Positions 13,399 to 24,049 of a stretch of 64,000 nt of DNA are shown here, in pieces (the first letter of the stretch is position 1; each line of letters opens with the position of its first letter). Source of the DNA: Hericium rajendrae (lineage: Eukaryota > Basidiomycota > Agaricomycetes > Russulales > Hericiaceae); contig CM065890.1 of the NCBI GenBank assembly GCA_033439255.1, positions 682,001 through 746,000 on the forward strand, given 5' to 3'. The notes under the pieces are model-generated. The model worked only from the letters and a program-made list of their open reading frames with translations, was not told where the DNA came from and ran no database searches. The position numbers were made by a program, and so were the translations under genes.

Positions 13399-14607
13399 TT
13401 TGAATCTTGGTATGGTACTTCGTTGTCAGATAAAGATATTCAGGATAAGCACAGTTCCTGAAATAGAGGATGTAGATGGGCAGTACACGGATGGAATCGA
13501 CGGTTGATCTAGATCGTCTTGTGTTCGTCTTGTATAGCTGAAATTGTGGACTCGAAGATCGCTTCAAGTACTCACTGGCACGGCAGCTCAGACACAGCGT
13601 TCGTGCGTGGACTCAGACCAATGATTGTCCGAATCGCTGGAAGACAATGATAAACGGGTCGGTTAATGTGTAGGAGAATGTGATGATGATAGCGGCGCCT
13701 TTGTGACCGACAGAAGCGAGCTGAGGTTTGTGGTCTTATCTTGTATTAGATCTTATCTAATCGACTAACAGGAACAACTAGTTCGAGAGTGGTTCCAGTG
13801 GATGACTTCCCGCAGGATCTGGATTGCTTGCAGATACCTAGTGCGGACTTCAAACGAGAAGTGGAACTCAGTGTTGGAGGAGTTGCAGCCCGCAAGCAAT
13901 TGCAATGTCTGAAACGAGATGCAGATGTACAGAGCGGAGAGAGGCGGAGTAAGAGCTGAGCATGGACACAGAGCCCATGTGCGAGAGCGGAGAGCTGGCG
14001 GAGAGTAAACAATCTATACTGATACAGATATTATCCTGGACAAGGGGGGTCCCCCCCTCCTTCAGACTCGACATCTGGAAATGCCGTTTTGTGACCCAAA
14101 GGCTTGGTCGACTCTCGGCCATCATTCGGCAAACCGAATGCGGCCGAAATCTATTCTGCAAACCGTTCCAGATGGCTACGGGAAGTCACCCAGTAAGTAC
14201 GACCGTCGTATGCAGACGCACAGACACCGAGGCATCACAACAAGTGCTAGGCCCACAACTCTTCATGGGTGTAGCATCCGCGGTGAGTGTGAGTGGTGAA
14301 CTTTGTCCCAAGTCCAAGATTGAGAGATGAGGCGATAGGGCGAAGCTAGTGTCATGAGAGCCGGTGCTTGATGCGAAACGGAAGGCAAAAGAGAGTGTGA
14401 ATGAAGATCGACATTGGGATAGCTCATGGGTAGCTGTAGCTACAGGACGAATTCCAGAGGCTTTTATACTTTGAGCAGTTAGGCTCTTAGGCCTTTATCC
14501 TAAGGAGAAATGAGTCGTAACCAAGACACAAAAGATGAAGACGAGTCGGCACGAGGATGAGAAATGGAGCCAGACCGAAATCTTACCGGAACGCATTGCG
14601 ATGCTAA
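13399..14607. other. Intergenic region between F-box paralogues
   Basis: Holds the upstream region of paralogue 1. A ~170-bp block (about 13600-13765) is visibly similar to 16640-16810 upstream of paralogue 2. The rest, 13770-14600, has no recognisable gene. Confidence 0.6.
13745..13761. promoter_or_regulatory. 17-bp near-palindrome upstream of F-box paralogue 1
   Basis: ATTAGATCTTATCTAAT has 7-bp arms around CTT and contains a GATA site on the minus strand. It is about 350 bp upstream of the paralogue 1 start. The identical 17 bases occur upstream of paralogue 2, and 13 of them upstream of paralogue 5 in the same orientation relative to the gene. Confidence 0.5.
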
Positions 14608-16487
14608 TCACGGTACGATTGCAGTGGAAAGTATCTGAGAAAGGTCCCAATCAACTTGGGCGACCTCCTGCAATCCTCGGATTTGCTCAGGATCGATCGA
14701 GCATCCTCTGACGAAGAGAGTCAGAGGTATGTCGGACGCTGCACGCCGGCGAGAAAGCGACATCTTCAGCATGTCGTAAACCCTCGTGCCGACTATGACG
14801 TGCTCCCCGTTTTCTTCAAATTCTTCCATCTCATGGTAGTGGTGGAAGTCAACCTGCTTGAATTCGACATGCTTGAGGTTTCCGAGGAAAAGCTGCTCGT
14901 GTATGAGCACAACCTCATCCGTGTCTTCCGGCGGCTCTGTCCTCGGAACGCCTAACACCCCGCACAAGGCGTGAGCGGCCTCTCCCTTGACCGAAATGTT
15001 CTCGACTGCTGTATATTCGCCCAAAATGGAGACCCAATCCTCGGGTGTCAGCGTCCAGTGAATACAACCCGGGGTGATGACCAGGTCACGGATACCTTCT
15101 TTGGGGAGGCTTCGGCATAGAACCTGCAAATCAGTATGCACTTCCTCTTCCTGCAGAGCGACTAAGACTGAGATAGATGGGAGATCTGTCTGACCCTGAC
15201 GAAGACCAGCTAGATCCGGAGAACTGCCTGCAGCCCTGAAGTGGAGCTGATATTTCGGCTCTTCGTAGAAGGGATGCTCCTGTGTCGTGGACAAGGACAG
15301 CATCAGAAGTGGTGGTTGATTGGCGGCAGAGAGTGTATGGGCCTTGACGAATGAAATTATGCGTTGGAAATGGAGAAAATCAAATAAACCGCAGTCAACC
15401 GTAACATCGCAAGACGGAAGAATGGCCAAGTGCTTGACGACACCCGCGCATTCGATGGTGAAGCCGCTCCACAAAGTCAGCTGCTGGACACGAGGCAGCA
15501 TCACGGCTTGAATGCTGGGTGGATCCCTTGGCTCCGCAGGAAGACAATACGACAGATATAGATCCTCCAGGGCGGACATCTCGCGAAGCGCACAAAAAAA
15601 CTCCGTGTATACAGTAACATCGCCGTCGGTTGCACGTGGGTGATAGTGAGTATTATCGATATGGAGATGGGTGAGGCCTCGAAGAATGGATGCGGACCAT
15701 GGAACCTCGATGCGCCATAGCTCAAGGCGACGGAGCCTAGGAGCATGGGCATTGAATATGTCGGATGGGAGTATGCCACCGTGGTCGGCGCGACTATCCA
15801 AATACACAGATTCCAGGATCGGCGCCGCGGGTATGATCATGGCCTGTAAGATGGGGTTTATGGTTTTAGAGTGCTCGGTGATGGTCAAATGACGGATGTG
15901 GAAGAGGTGCGCCGCAATGGCATGATCTGCGATAACTTTGTCCCGCTGGATCCTCCCAGAGAAGCACAGGGAGTACAAAATGGGCGCCGATTTTGCGCGT
16001 AAGAGCATCTCGGTCATCCACTTTGCCCCTAATCGATCCGTTACCTCGTCCCATAAACTGGCATGTTGAAGTGCTGTTTCACGCCAGAACCTGCAAACAT
16101 GGGTCACTCGGATCCAACCAAGCTTGTTCTTGTTCCTGCTAAGTGGATTAAGATGTTTGTCTTGAAAGCTGAAGATGCGGCTCAATACTTCCGGTGGAAG
16201 GCTATAAATTGGCGAAAGCGTGTTACGATGGGTGCGGAGAGTGGAGACAGCGTTAAGCAAGACTGCCGCTTCATCGTCTATTTTCTGACGCGCGAGCTGA
16301 ATGACGTCTGGGCTATCACGAAGGGATACACCTTGTATATGGACAACTCGGGGCTTCAGATATATCGTCCAGAGATCCTGTTGGGTGCTTAATTGTAGCA
16401 ACAATCAAAGGATTGGCACGGTTCCGGCATGACTTTTGAGGGAGAGACATACTTTGAAAATGAGACATCAGCGTGTCCAGTTGGCAT
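14608..16487 (-). CDS. F-box protein with LRR-like C-terminus (paralogue 2)
   Basis: The first exon (16453-16487) encodes MPTGHADVSFS plus two bases. A 65-bp intron (16388-16452) joins it to the frame NTQQDLWTIYLKPRVVHIQG, giving exactly 604 codons plus stop. The F-box core is LPPEVLSRIFSFQD with LGWIRVTHVCRFWRETALQH. The LRR-like part includes LRRLELWRIEVPWSASILRG and SALEDLYLSYCLPAEPRDPP. The end is DPEQIRGLQEVAQVDWDLSQ. It is most similar to paralogue 3, its partner in the local segmental duplication. The MPTG leader is shared with paralogues 3 and 5. Probable SCF substrate adaptor; target unknown. Confidence 0.9.
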
Positions 16488-16791
16488 TGCTAATGTTCTT
16501 TATGAGTACAATATGAATCCCTCGCCTTCAAGCTAAAGTGTAGTACGCAGTCCGCCTTGGAGGTCCGAGGAGCCTTGGAGCTTGGATGGTTAATGAGGAG
16601 GACTCTGGCGAAGCCTGATTCTCAATTCAAAACACGGCGCTCGTGCGTGGACTCACATGACTGATTTTCCGAAACGCTGGAGGACAAGGACGAATGGGTC
16701 GGATACTGTTTAAGAGAACGTGGTGATAGCTTTTGTGTTCGACGAACGCGATCAAGAAAGAGGTTTGCCGAGGTTTGTAGTCCTATCTTGC

Positions 16792-16808
16792 ATTAGATCT
16801 TATCTAAT
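16792..16808. promoter_or_regulatory. 17-bp near-palindrome upstream of F-box paralogue 2
   Basis: ATTAGATCTTATCTAAT, identical to the element at 13745-13761, about 305 bp upstream of paralogue 2. It also lies about 90 bp upstream of the divergent PIG-P gene, so it could serve either gene. Confidence 0.5.
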
Positions 16809-16897
16809 CGGAAATGGGGACTCGGTCGTTCTGATCTGTGTTCCGCGCACCTCTAAGTACATCCTCTTCTTGCAGACATCCTGTAACTTCAGAAAAT

Positions 16898-17499
16898 ATG
16901 GCCGACAGATTCCAAAATGAACTACCGACGTCCCCTACGTCGCCTCTTGCGCCTTATCCGCCACTTCCGCCTCCACAGTACCGCTCCCGCGCACCCGAGT
17001 TCTATGGCTTCGTTGCCTGGTCCTCGACCTATCTTCTCTTTATCCTGTATCTTCTCTGGGCGCTCCTGCCAGACAGCATCATCATTGCTCTCGGCATCAC
17101 ATGGTATCCCAGTAGGTACGTGCTTTCCACCGATGACGATGGTGGGCACGCGCTGACAGCAGCGTAGGGAATGGGCACTGCTCATCCCCGCATGGACAGT
17201 CGTGGTGGTCCTGCTCACGTACTTCACGTACTTCGCGCTGGCTCTGTACAACACGCCGCCATTCGACGATATACGGACAATCACCGGTGCGTCTACGTGC
17301 CGTCTGCGCGTATTGTTCATATCCTGATATATGGAGTCCAAACGCAGATACGAAAGCGCTACACCCAGACCCTGATATACCGAACCCGTACCACCCACGC
17401 CCGATTCCCGAATTGTACGACATACCCATCACGCTCGTCAACCGCGTCCTCTATGACCATCGCGAAGGCGGCCAGGATGGTGTTGCAGTCTCGCAATAG
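16898..17499 (+). CDS. GPI19: PIG-P/GPI19, subunit P of GPI N-acetylglucosaminyltransferase
   Basis: The family is a small subunit of the ER enzyme that moves GlcNAc to phosphatidylinositol, the first step of GPI-anchor synthesis. Three exons (16898-17115, 17168-17286, 17348-17499) sum to 162 codons plus stop. After a proline-rich N-terminus come EFYGFVAWSSTYLLFILYLL, the first membrane segment, and LLPDSIIIALGITWYPSR. Then comes the second hydrophobic hairpin arm EWALLIPAWTVVVVLLTYFT with NTPPFDDIRTIT, and the conserved tail DIPITLVNRVLYD. All PIG-P landmarks are present and unbroken. A decayed copy sits at 21635-22145. Confidence 0.93.
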
Positions 17500-17767
17500 C
17501 TCGGCATGCCGGATTTTCCCCATCCTGGTCCATCAGATCTCAATTGCAACTAATCATACCCATCTAATTCTCATGGATGCATAGTCGATTCCGCTTCGCT
17601 ACCCTGGCATGGGACCTGTATTACAGTCGGCATGCTGGGTTCTACGGGCACCAGAGCTGCGCAAGGTGTCTCGACCACGTGGAAGACATAGTGGATAGAA
17701 ACGGCCGAACAACCTCTACACGGGCTATCTCCATGACAATGAGACCGCCTTCCAGTGCGGTGCTTCT

Positions 17768-19335
17768 TCAGTCCCACCCATGGGAACAGCAGGTCATAGT
17801 CTGCGGCCAATTGGAGACGCGTGTTGCTGGGTTCCCACCAAGTTCGCGGCGAACATAGTAAGAATGTTCCCTCGTATTCGGATCCGCTAGTCTATAGCCG
17901 CTGTTGGCGCTACTGTCGATATCCTTTTGGCCGTAAAACGTCATTATCGCTGGCCTCGCTGCCAATCAACCCGTCGGATTCCCAACGAGCGAAAACAGCA
18001 CATGATTGCATGCCAGAACAGTCCACTGCTCCCTCCGTTGCTGCGATATATACCGCGCCCCCCTTTGTTCAAACGGCAACTCGTTCTCGCCCGTCCCGCA
18101 ATAGAGATAATGCGGTGGGGGAGGGCGGAACTCCCGCAGCGGTAACTGGTGTCGTGGACACGGATGCGCCGGAAGTACCGCAGCCTATCGTGGATTTCGG
18201 CGTCGTATTCATAGTCGCCGGCCATTTTCCGGAGCACGGAGTACATCTTCTCGGAGTTTTCGGGCGTGGCTTGCCGTTCGGTGAACCACAGACCACAATA
18301 GCCGCTACGGAAGCGGAGCCACCATTATAGTTATTCAGCCTAATGCCGACAATCACCTGAAGTCGAATTCCCTGCCAGATTGCAGCACCCATTGTTCCTC
18401 GACTGCTGCTATTGTACCTGCAACCACACTGTGAACAGGATTCAATCCGTCTACTGGTCGACATGGACGGCATTGGCAGCAACACTTGAATCTATAATTT
18501 ATTCCCCGGGACAGGATCCCACCGATTCTTGTTACCGTCTGGCCTGATCGTGAAAGGAGGTTGTACAGCCCTATCAGGACAAGGAGCCTCTCCGCCCGCT
18601 GCTGACTCTTGAAACAGGACTTGATAAATCGGTCCGCTTGCTTCGCCAATGTCAGCGCAGAGCCAGAGCGTACGTTGAATGGTTCTGATGTACCTCCCAT
18701 GTCCTGCAGAATTCAATCAGGATTGATTGCGAGCGAAGCGAGCATATCTCGCCTAAGGACTGAGGCTCGCAAACAAACAAGGCCAAATTCTGCGCTGCAG
18801 TGGCGCTGGGCAAATTTGAGCTCAAGTCGTGTTCGTCACGCTAAATGCACGTCAATTTCAGTAGATCTCAGCATGAAACTTCGCAGAACTCAAGCTGTAT
18901 ATCCTTGGGTCTACTGGCTCAAATTTTACGTAGGGTTTATCAAGAGAAATGCAAGATTTGAGGCAGGTAAACTCAAATTTCCCCCCTTGCGCGCGCATGC
19001 CACCGCCTGCCACGAGTCTGCCACGAGGCCATAAGCATATACGCATGCTATTGTTATTGTTATTGTCTTTGTCAAACAGTGTCGCTGCACGCAATCTATT
19101 TACTGACTGCACATCTTGGTGTCTCGCACTCTGCTATAGACCAATTTTCCAGACTTGTAGATACTGGGGCTCGAAGTGCGTAGCGAGCATCCATCGCGAC
19201 TGCGAATCCATATTATTAATACCCCGAGGAAATTCTCAAGTCGCATAGGCTTCTCGTCATCGGCGACGCCGCCTTCCCAGGGATACCCTACCAGCTTTGG
19301 TCGCTGCTGAATCATATCACCGAGCTTGAAACTAC
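17768..19335 (-). pseudogene. Broken copy of the STAND-like/UbL/GATA-like zinc-finger gene
   Basis: Aligns along its length with the gene at 22596-24049. It keeps RPKLVGYPWEGGVADDEKP, the segment QADRFIKSCFKSQQRAERLL, and the finger CSQCGCRYNSSSRG...CSYCGLW. It then keeps EKMYSVLRKMAGDYEYDAEI. The N-terminal exon is absent (homology stops at 19335), a 4-base loss after LSRSG shifts the frame, and about 470 bp are inserted at ~18735-19210. The 3' part extends further than in the other copy. Across one stop it reads NHVLFSLVGNPTG and then MTFYGQKDIDSSANSGYRLA. This suggests the ancestral protein had a longer C-terminus. Confidence 0.75.
18735..19210. other. ~470-bp insertion inside the UbL pseudogene
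   Basis: Sequence present here but absent from the paralogous copy, which runs straight through at about 23355-23375. The two ends carry a near-direct repeat: GCGAAGCGAGCAT at 18733-18745 and GCGTAGCGAGCAT at 19178-19190. I see no coding capacity and no convincing terminal inverted repeats. It may be a non-autonomous element, but the class cannot be told. Confidence 0.5.
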
Positions 19336-19621
19336 GGTATGTGTGGCAGGCTGTCTGATATCATGATAGCTTGTACCACGAATTTGATCTGTTTTCTAGC
19401 TTATCGCCGATGTTTCAAGTTCGCAGGTGTTCTCCGCGGGAGGATTGTGTCCAGAATTCCTTTGCGAGCTTTAAAGAGTCTGTGTAAGACCCGCAAGCCC
19501 CATGGGTGCTCTGATGCCCGCGCAGAGGCGCGGCCTGGTACGGAAGGACACGTCAGACAGCACGAATTTCATTCAAATTAACAGTCCCTATTCCAAACGA
19601 GCATGGAAAGCATCTACGATC
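19336..19621. other. Duplication boundary region
   Basis: The first ~75 bp (19332-19405) resemble 11030-11105 downstream of CAB2 at roughly three bases in four, for example CCATGATACCTTGTACC against TCATGATAGCTTGTACC. The UbL homology ends just before it. This looks like a breakpoint of the local segmental duplication. Confidence 0.5.
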
Positions 19622-21490
19622 CTAGGTCGGGCCCTGGAAAAGATCCCACTTAACTTCAGCAATCTCCTGCAATCCTCGAATTTGCTCATAATCGATCGAG
19701 CATCCTCTGATGAACAGAGTCAGAGGCATGTCGGACGCTGCACGCCGGCGAGAAAGCGACGTCTTTAGCATGTCGTAGACCTTCGTGCCGACCACGACGT
19801 GTTCCTCGTCATCTTCAAGTTGTTCCATCTCATAATTGTGGTGGAAGTTGACCTGCTCGAACTCGATGTGCTTGAGATTTCTGAGGAAAAGCTGCTCGCG
19901 GGTGAGCAGAACCTCCTCCGTGCCTTCCGACAGCCCCGACCTCGGAATGCCTAATGCACCGCACAACGCGTGAACGACCTCTCCCATGACTGACATGTTT
20001 TCGACTGCTGTATATTCGCCCAAAATGAAGACCCAGTCCTCGGGTATTAGTGTCCGCATAGTATCATCCGTGGTGACGACCACGTCGCGAATGATGTCCT
20101 TGGGGAGGCATTGGCATAGAGCTTGTAAATTGACATCTAATTCTTCTTCCTGTACATCGACTAAGATCGAGATGGATGGGACATCTGCTTGATCCTGTCG
20201 AAGGCCGGCCAGATCTAGAGAATTACCTGCAGCCCAGAAGCGCAGCTCCCATCTTGGATCACGGTAGGTAGCATCACCCTGCGTAATCGACAAGGACATC
20301 GTCAAAAGTGGCAGTTGGTTGGCGGCGGAGAGGGTGTGAGCCTTGACAAATGAAATCATTCTCTGGAAGTGGAAACGATCAAATAACCCGCATTCGACCG
20401 TGACGTCGCAGGATGGAAGAATTGCCAGATGTTTGACGATGCCCGCGCATTCGACGGTGAAGCCGCTGCATACTGTCAGCTTCTGGACGCGAGGCAGCAT
20501 CACGGTTTGGATGCTGGGTGGATCCCTTGGCTCCGCAGGAAGACAATACGACAGATATAGATCCTCCAGGGCAGACATCTCACGAAGAGCACGAAAGAAT
20601 TGCGTGTATAGAGTGACATCGCCGTCCGTTGGAGGCGGGTGATGGTGAGTATTGTCGATGTAGAGATAGGTGAGGCCTCGCAGAATGGGTGCGGACCATG
20701 GAACCTGGATACGCCACAGCTCAAGTCGACGGAGACTGGGAGCATGGCCATTGAATATGTCGGATGGGAGTACGCTCATTTGGTCGGCGCGAGAGCTGTC
20801 ACCTTTTAAACATACAGATTCCAGGATCGGGGCTGGGAGCGTTATAATCGCCTCTAAAATGGGAGTCATGACTGAAATGGGCTCGATGATGGACAGATGA
20901 TGCATGTGGAAGAGATGCGCGGCAATGACTCGATCTGCGATAGCCTTGTCTTGCTTGAGCCTCTTGAAAAAGCACTGAGAGTAAGACATCGGTGCCGATT
21001 TTACGCGAAGGAGCATCTCAGTCGTCCACTTTGGCCCCAATTCATCCGTCACCTCGCTCCACAAGGCAGGATGTTGAAGTGCCGTTTCGCGCCAGAACCT
21101 GCAAACGTGGGTTGCTCGGATCCAGCCAAGCTTGATCTTGCTATTGAGATATATATTTTTGTCGAGGAAGTGGAAGACACGACCTAAGACTTCGGGTGGA
21201 AGGCTGTAAATTCCAGAAAGCATGTTACGACGGGTGCGCAGAGTGGACACAGCGTTTAGCAAGATTGCTACTTCATCGTCTATCTTCTGACGCGCAAGCT
21301 GAATGACGTCTGGATCGTCACGGAGGGATACACCTTGTATTTGGACAATTCGGGGCTTCAGATATATTGTCCAGAGATCCTGTTGGGTGCTTAAGTAGCG
21401 ACAGTGATCAGAGGACTGGTACGGGTCTGGCATGATTTATGAAACACGGACGTACTTTGCGGGTAGGCCGTCGACGTGTCCCGTCGGCAT
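19622..21490 (-). CDS. F-box protein with LRR-like C-terminus (paralogue 3)
   Basis: The first exon (21456-21490) encodes MPTGHVDGLPA plus two bases. A 66-bp intron (21390-21455) leads into NTQQDLWTIYLKPRIVQIQG, giving 600 codons plus stop. The F-box core is LPPEVLGRVFHFLD with LGWIRATHVCRFWRETALQH and PALWSEVTDELG. The LRR-like body closely follows paralogue 2 (LRRLELWRIQVPWSAPILRG; SALEDLYLSYCLPAEPRDPP). The frame is uninterrupted, so both duplicated F-box copies remain open even though their neighbours decayed. The 17-bp upstream palindrome of paralogues 1 and 2 is not seen here. Confidence 0.9.
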
Positions 21491-21634
21491 TGCTGATCTT
21501 ACTTATGGGTATGGTGTTTCCTTATGAGTCCTTTCGAAAGGAGGGCGTGGTATACAATCCGCTTTGAAGAGTACTTGGATGAGGGCCGTGACTCTGGTGA
21601 AGATTGATTCTGATTCCCGCGCCATGCTTGAGCG

Positions 21635-22145
21635 CTACAGCTATATCTTCTCTGGGCGCTCCTCCCTGACAGCGCCATAGTTGCGATAGGAATCACATGA
21701 AACCCAAGTAGATGTGTGTGCATCTCACCAATGACGATAGCGAGGTGCGCGCTGACGGCGGCATTAGTCTCCCTAAGGCAGAGTAGATGATGACTCAACC
21801 ATCGTGCCTCAGGATCGTTTCGGCGGCATAGGGAATGGGCGCTGCTGGTCCCCGCATGGACAGTCGTGGTGGTCCTGCTCACGTACTTCACGTAATACGC
21901 GCTCGCTTTGTACATCACGCCACCATTCGACGATACACGGACGTCTGTGTGCTGTCTGCGCATAATGTTCTTCTGATATCGATATCTGAAATCCAAACAC
22001 AGATACGAAAGCACTACAACCCTGATACGCCGAACCCGTATCATCCCCGCGATACCGGAACTGTGCAACATACCCATCACGCTCGTCAACCGTGTCCTGT
22101 ACGACCGTCACGAAGGCGGCCGGGACGGCGTTGCAGTTTTGCAAT
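21635..22145 (+). pseudogene. Decayed copy of PIG-P
   Basis: Homologous to the PIG-P gene at 16898-17499. It reads YLLWALLPDSAIVAIGIT, EWALLVPAWTVVVVLLTYFT, LYITPPFDDTRT and NIPITLVNRVLYDRHEGG in the right order. The first exon upstream of YLLW is missing. A stop replaces Trp after GIT and another falls right after LLTYFT. The first intron is enlarged. It cannot encode a full PIG-P. Confidence 0.88.
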
Positions 22146-22595
22146 AGCTCGCATGTATCCCGACCTTTTCCCACTTGCAACTAATCGTACCGCATCTGAT
22201 TCTCGCGATGCGCTGTGCCTTCTGCGTAGTCGATGCCACCATGCTGCACTGGCATCGGATTTGCGTCAGAATCGGCACGCTGAGCGTTATGGGCACCAAA
22301 GTTTCTGCGCAAGGTGCACCGTGCCATTGACCACGTGGACGACATGACGGATAGAAACGGCCCAACGACCACACCACGAGCTATTTCTCCACGACAATTA
22401 GACGGCGTTTCAGTGCTGCACCTTCAATGGGAACACGGGTCATAGTCTGCGGCCACCTGGAAGTGGGTGTTGCTGGGTTCACGCTGAACATAGTAACAAT
22501 GTTTTCTTATATTCAGATCCGCTAATTTATATCCGCTGCTGGTGCTGCTATCAATATACTTTTGACTGTAGAACGTCATTACAGCTGTTTCGCTG
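22146..22595. other. 3' flank of the UbL gene with residual coding sequence
   Basis: Homologous to 17500-17966. On the minus strand 22424-22580 reads MTFYSQKYIDSSTSSGYKLA, conserved with the pseudogene copy but one frame off the preceding exon. It is either the remains of an ancestral C-terminus or an exon reached by an unrecognised intron. Confidence 0.5.
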
Positions 22596-24049
22596 TCAAT
22601 CAATCCGTGGGATTCCCAACGAGGGAAAATTAAACAGCGCATGATTGCACGCCAGAACAATCCACTGCTCCCTCTGTTGCTGCGATATATACTGCCGCAT
22701 CCACTGTTCGAACGGCAACTCGTTCTCGCCCGTTCCGCAATAGAGATAATGCGGCGGGGGAGGGCGGAATTCCCGCAGCGGCAGCTGATGTCGCGGGCGC
22801 GTCGCCCACTGGATGCGCCGGAAGTATCGCAGCGCATCGCGGATTTCGGCGCCGTATTCATAGTCGCCGGCCATCTTCTGCAGGGCGGAGTACATCTTCT
22901 CGGAGTCTTCGGGCTTGGCTTGCCGTTCGGTGGACCACAGACCACAATAGCTGCTACACAATTGGAGCCATTGTAAGCATTCCGGCAGGATGTCAGCAAT
23001 CAGCTAAATTCGAAGCACCTACCAGATCACAGCACCCACTGTTGCTCGAGTGGTGCCGTCGTACTTGTGACCGCACTGTGAACAAGACTCAATCCGTCCA
23101 TTGGTCGACAAGGACGGCGTCGGCAGCAATACTTGCATGTATAATTTATCTCCTGAGACGGGATCCCACCGATTCTTTCCCACTACCGCCTTGCCTGATC
23201 GCGAAAGGAGATCGTACAGCCCAGTCTGGACAAGGAGCCTCCCTGCCCGCTGCTGACTGTCGAAATAGAATTTGATGAATTGGTCTGCTCGCTTCGCCGA
23301 CATCAGTGCAGGACATACGCTGAAATGGTACCGGCGTACCTCCCATGTCCTGCAGAACTCGATGGGGATCGAAATCGACACTCCGAGGAAATCCTCGAGT
23401 CGCACGGGCTTCTCGTCGTCGGCGACGCCGCCTTCCCAAGGGTATCCCATCAGCTTGGGTCGCTGCTGAATCATATCTCCGAGCTTGGACAACCCATCGC
23501 CACGCTGTCCGGCGGCGTGAGTTAGCGCGTTCACTGCAGAACTATCGACGGAAAAAATAATTAATGCAGCATTTGTGGTGCAAAAAATTCCACTTACCAC
23601 TGTAGGTACATGAGTCATGTGTTCAGCCTGATCTCGCACTGCGCGAGCCGTGCCCGAAATTCCGCGAGCTCAGACACTTTGAACAGGCTCCACCCAATCT
23701 TGCGCCACGACTCGCGCATCATGCCCCTCGACCCGCCCGCCTCCAACATCCCCCGGAAGCGCTCCACCTTCTGGTATATCTCGACCAGCAGCACGTGCCC
23801 GGCCGACATGGCGTCCATCAGGCCATTCATGACGGGCAATATCGTCAGTTTCGCGTGATGCGGGACGCGAGCGGAGACGATGTCCTGCGCGTGATCGAGG
23901 AGATCGGCGAAGGACTTGAGCTCGTGCGCAAAGGCTTGATACTCATGCGACGCGCCTTTGCTCCCGAGGACGAGCTTGGTGACTGTGGCGGCGAAGCTGA
24001 CGAGTAGGGCGATGTCGCCGAAGGAGCCGAACGTGAAGACGACGGACAT
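22596..24049 (-). CDS. STAND-like N-terminus + ubiquitin-like domain + GATA-like zinc finger protein
   Basis: Three exons encode roughly 420 residues. Exon 1 (start at 24049, MSVVFTFGSFGDIALLVSFA) looks like the helical N-terminal domain of fungal STAND/NLR-type proteins. Exon 2 carries KPVRLEDFLGVSISIPIEFC followed by RTWE, and later NRWDPVSGDKLYMQVLLP. This matches the fungal ubiquitin-like domain that follows such N-termini. A finger spans the next splice: CSQC, 16 residues, then CSYCGLW, close to the GATA pattern C-x2-C-x17-18-C-x2-CGL. The C-terminal ~100 residues (MYSALQKMAGDYEYGAEIRD...) are unrecognised. The first splice is uncertain; a donor GTGCGAG near the end of exon 1 avoids a stop. 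The 3' end may be truncated (see flank). Two copies conserve the same domains, which argues for past function. The function itself is not known. Confidence 0.7.
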
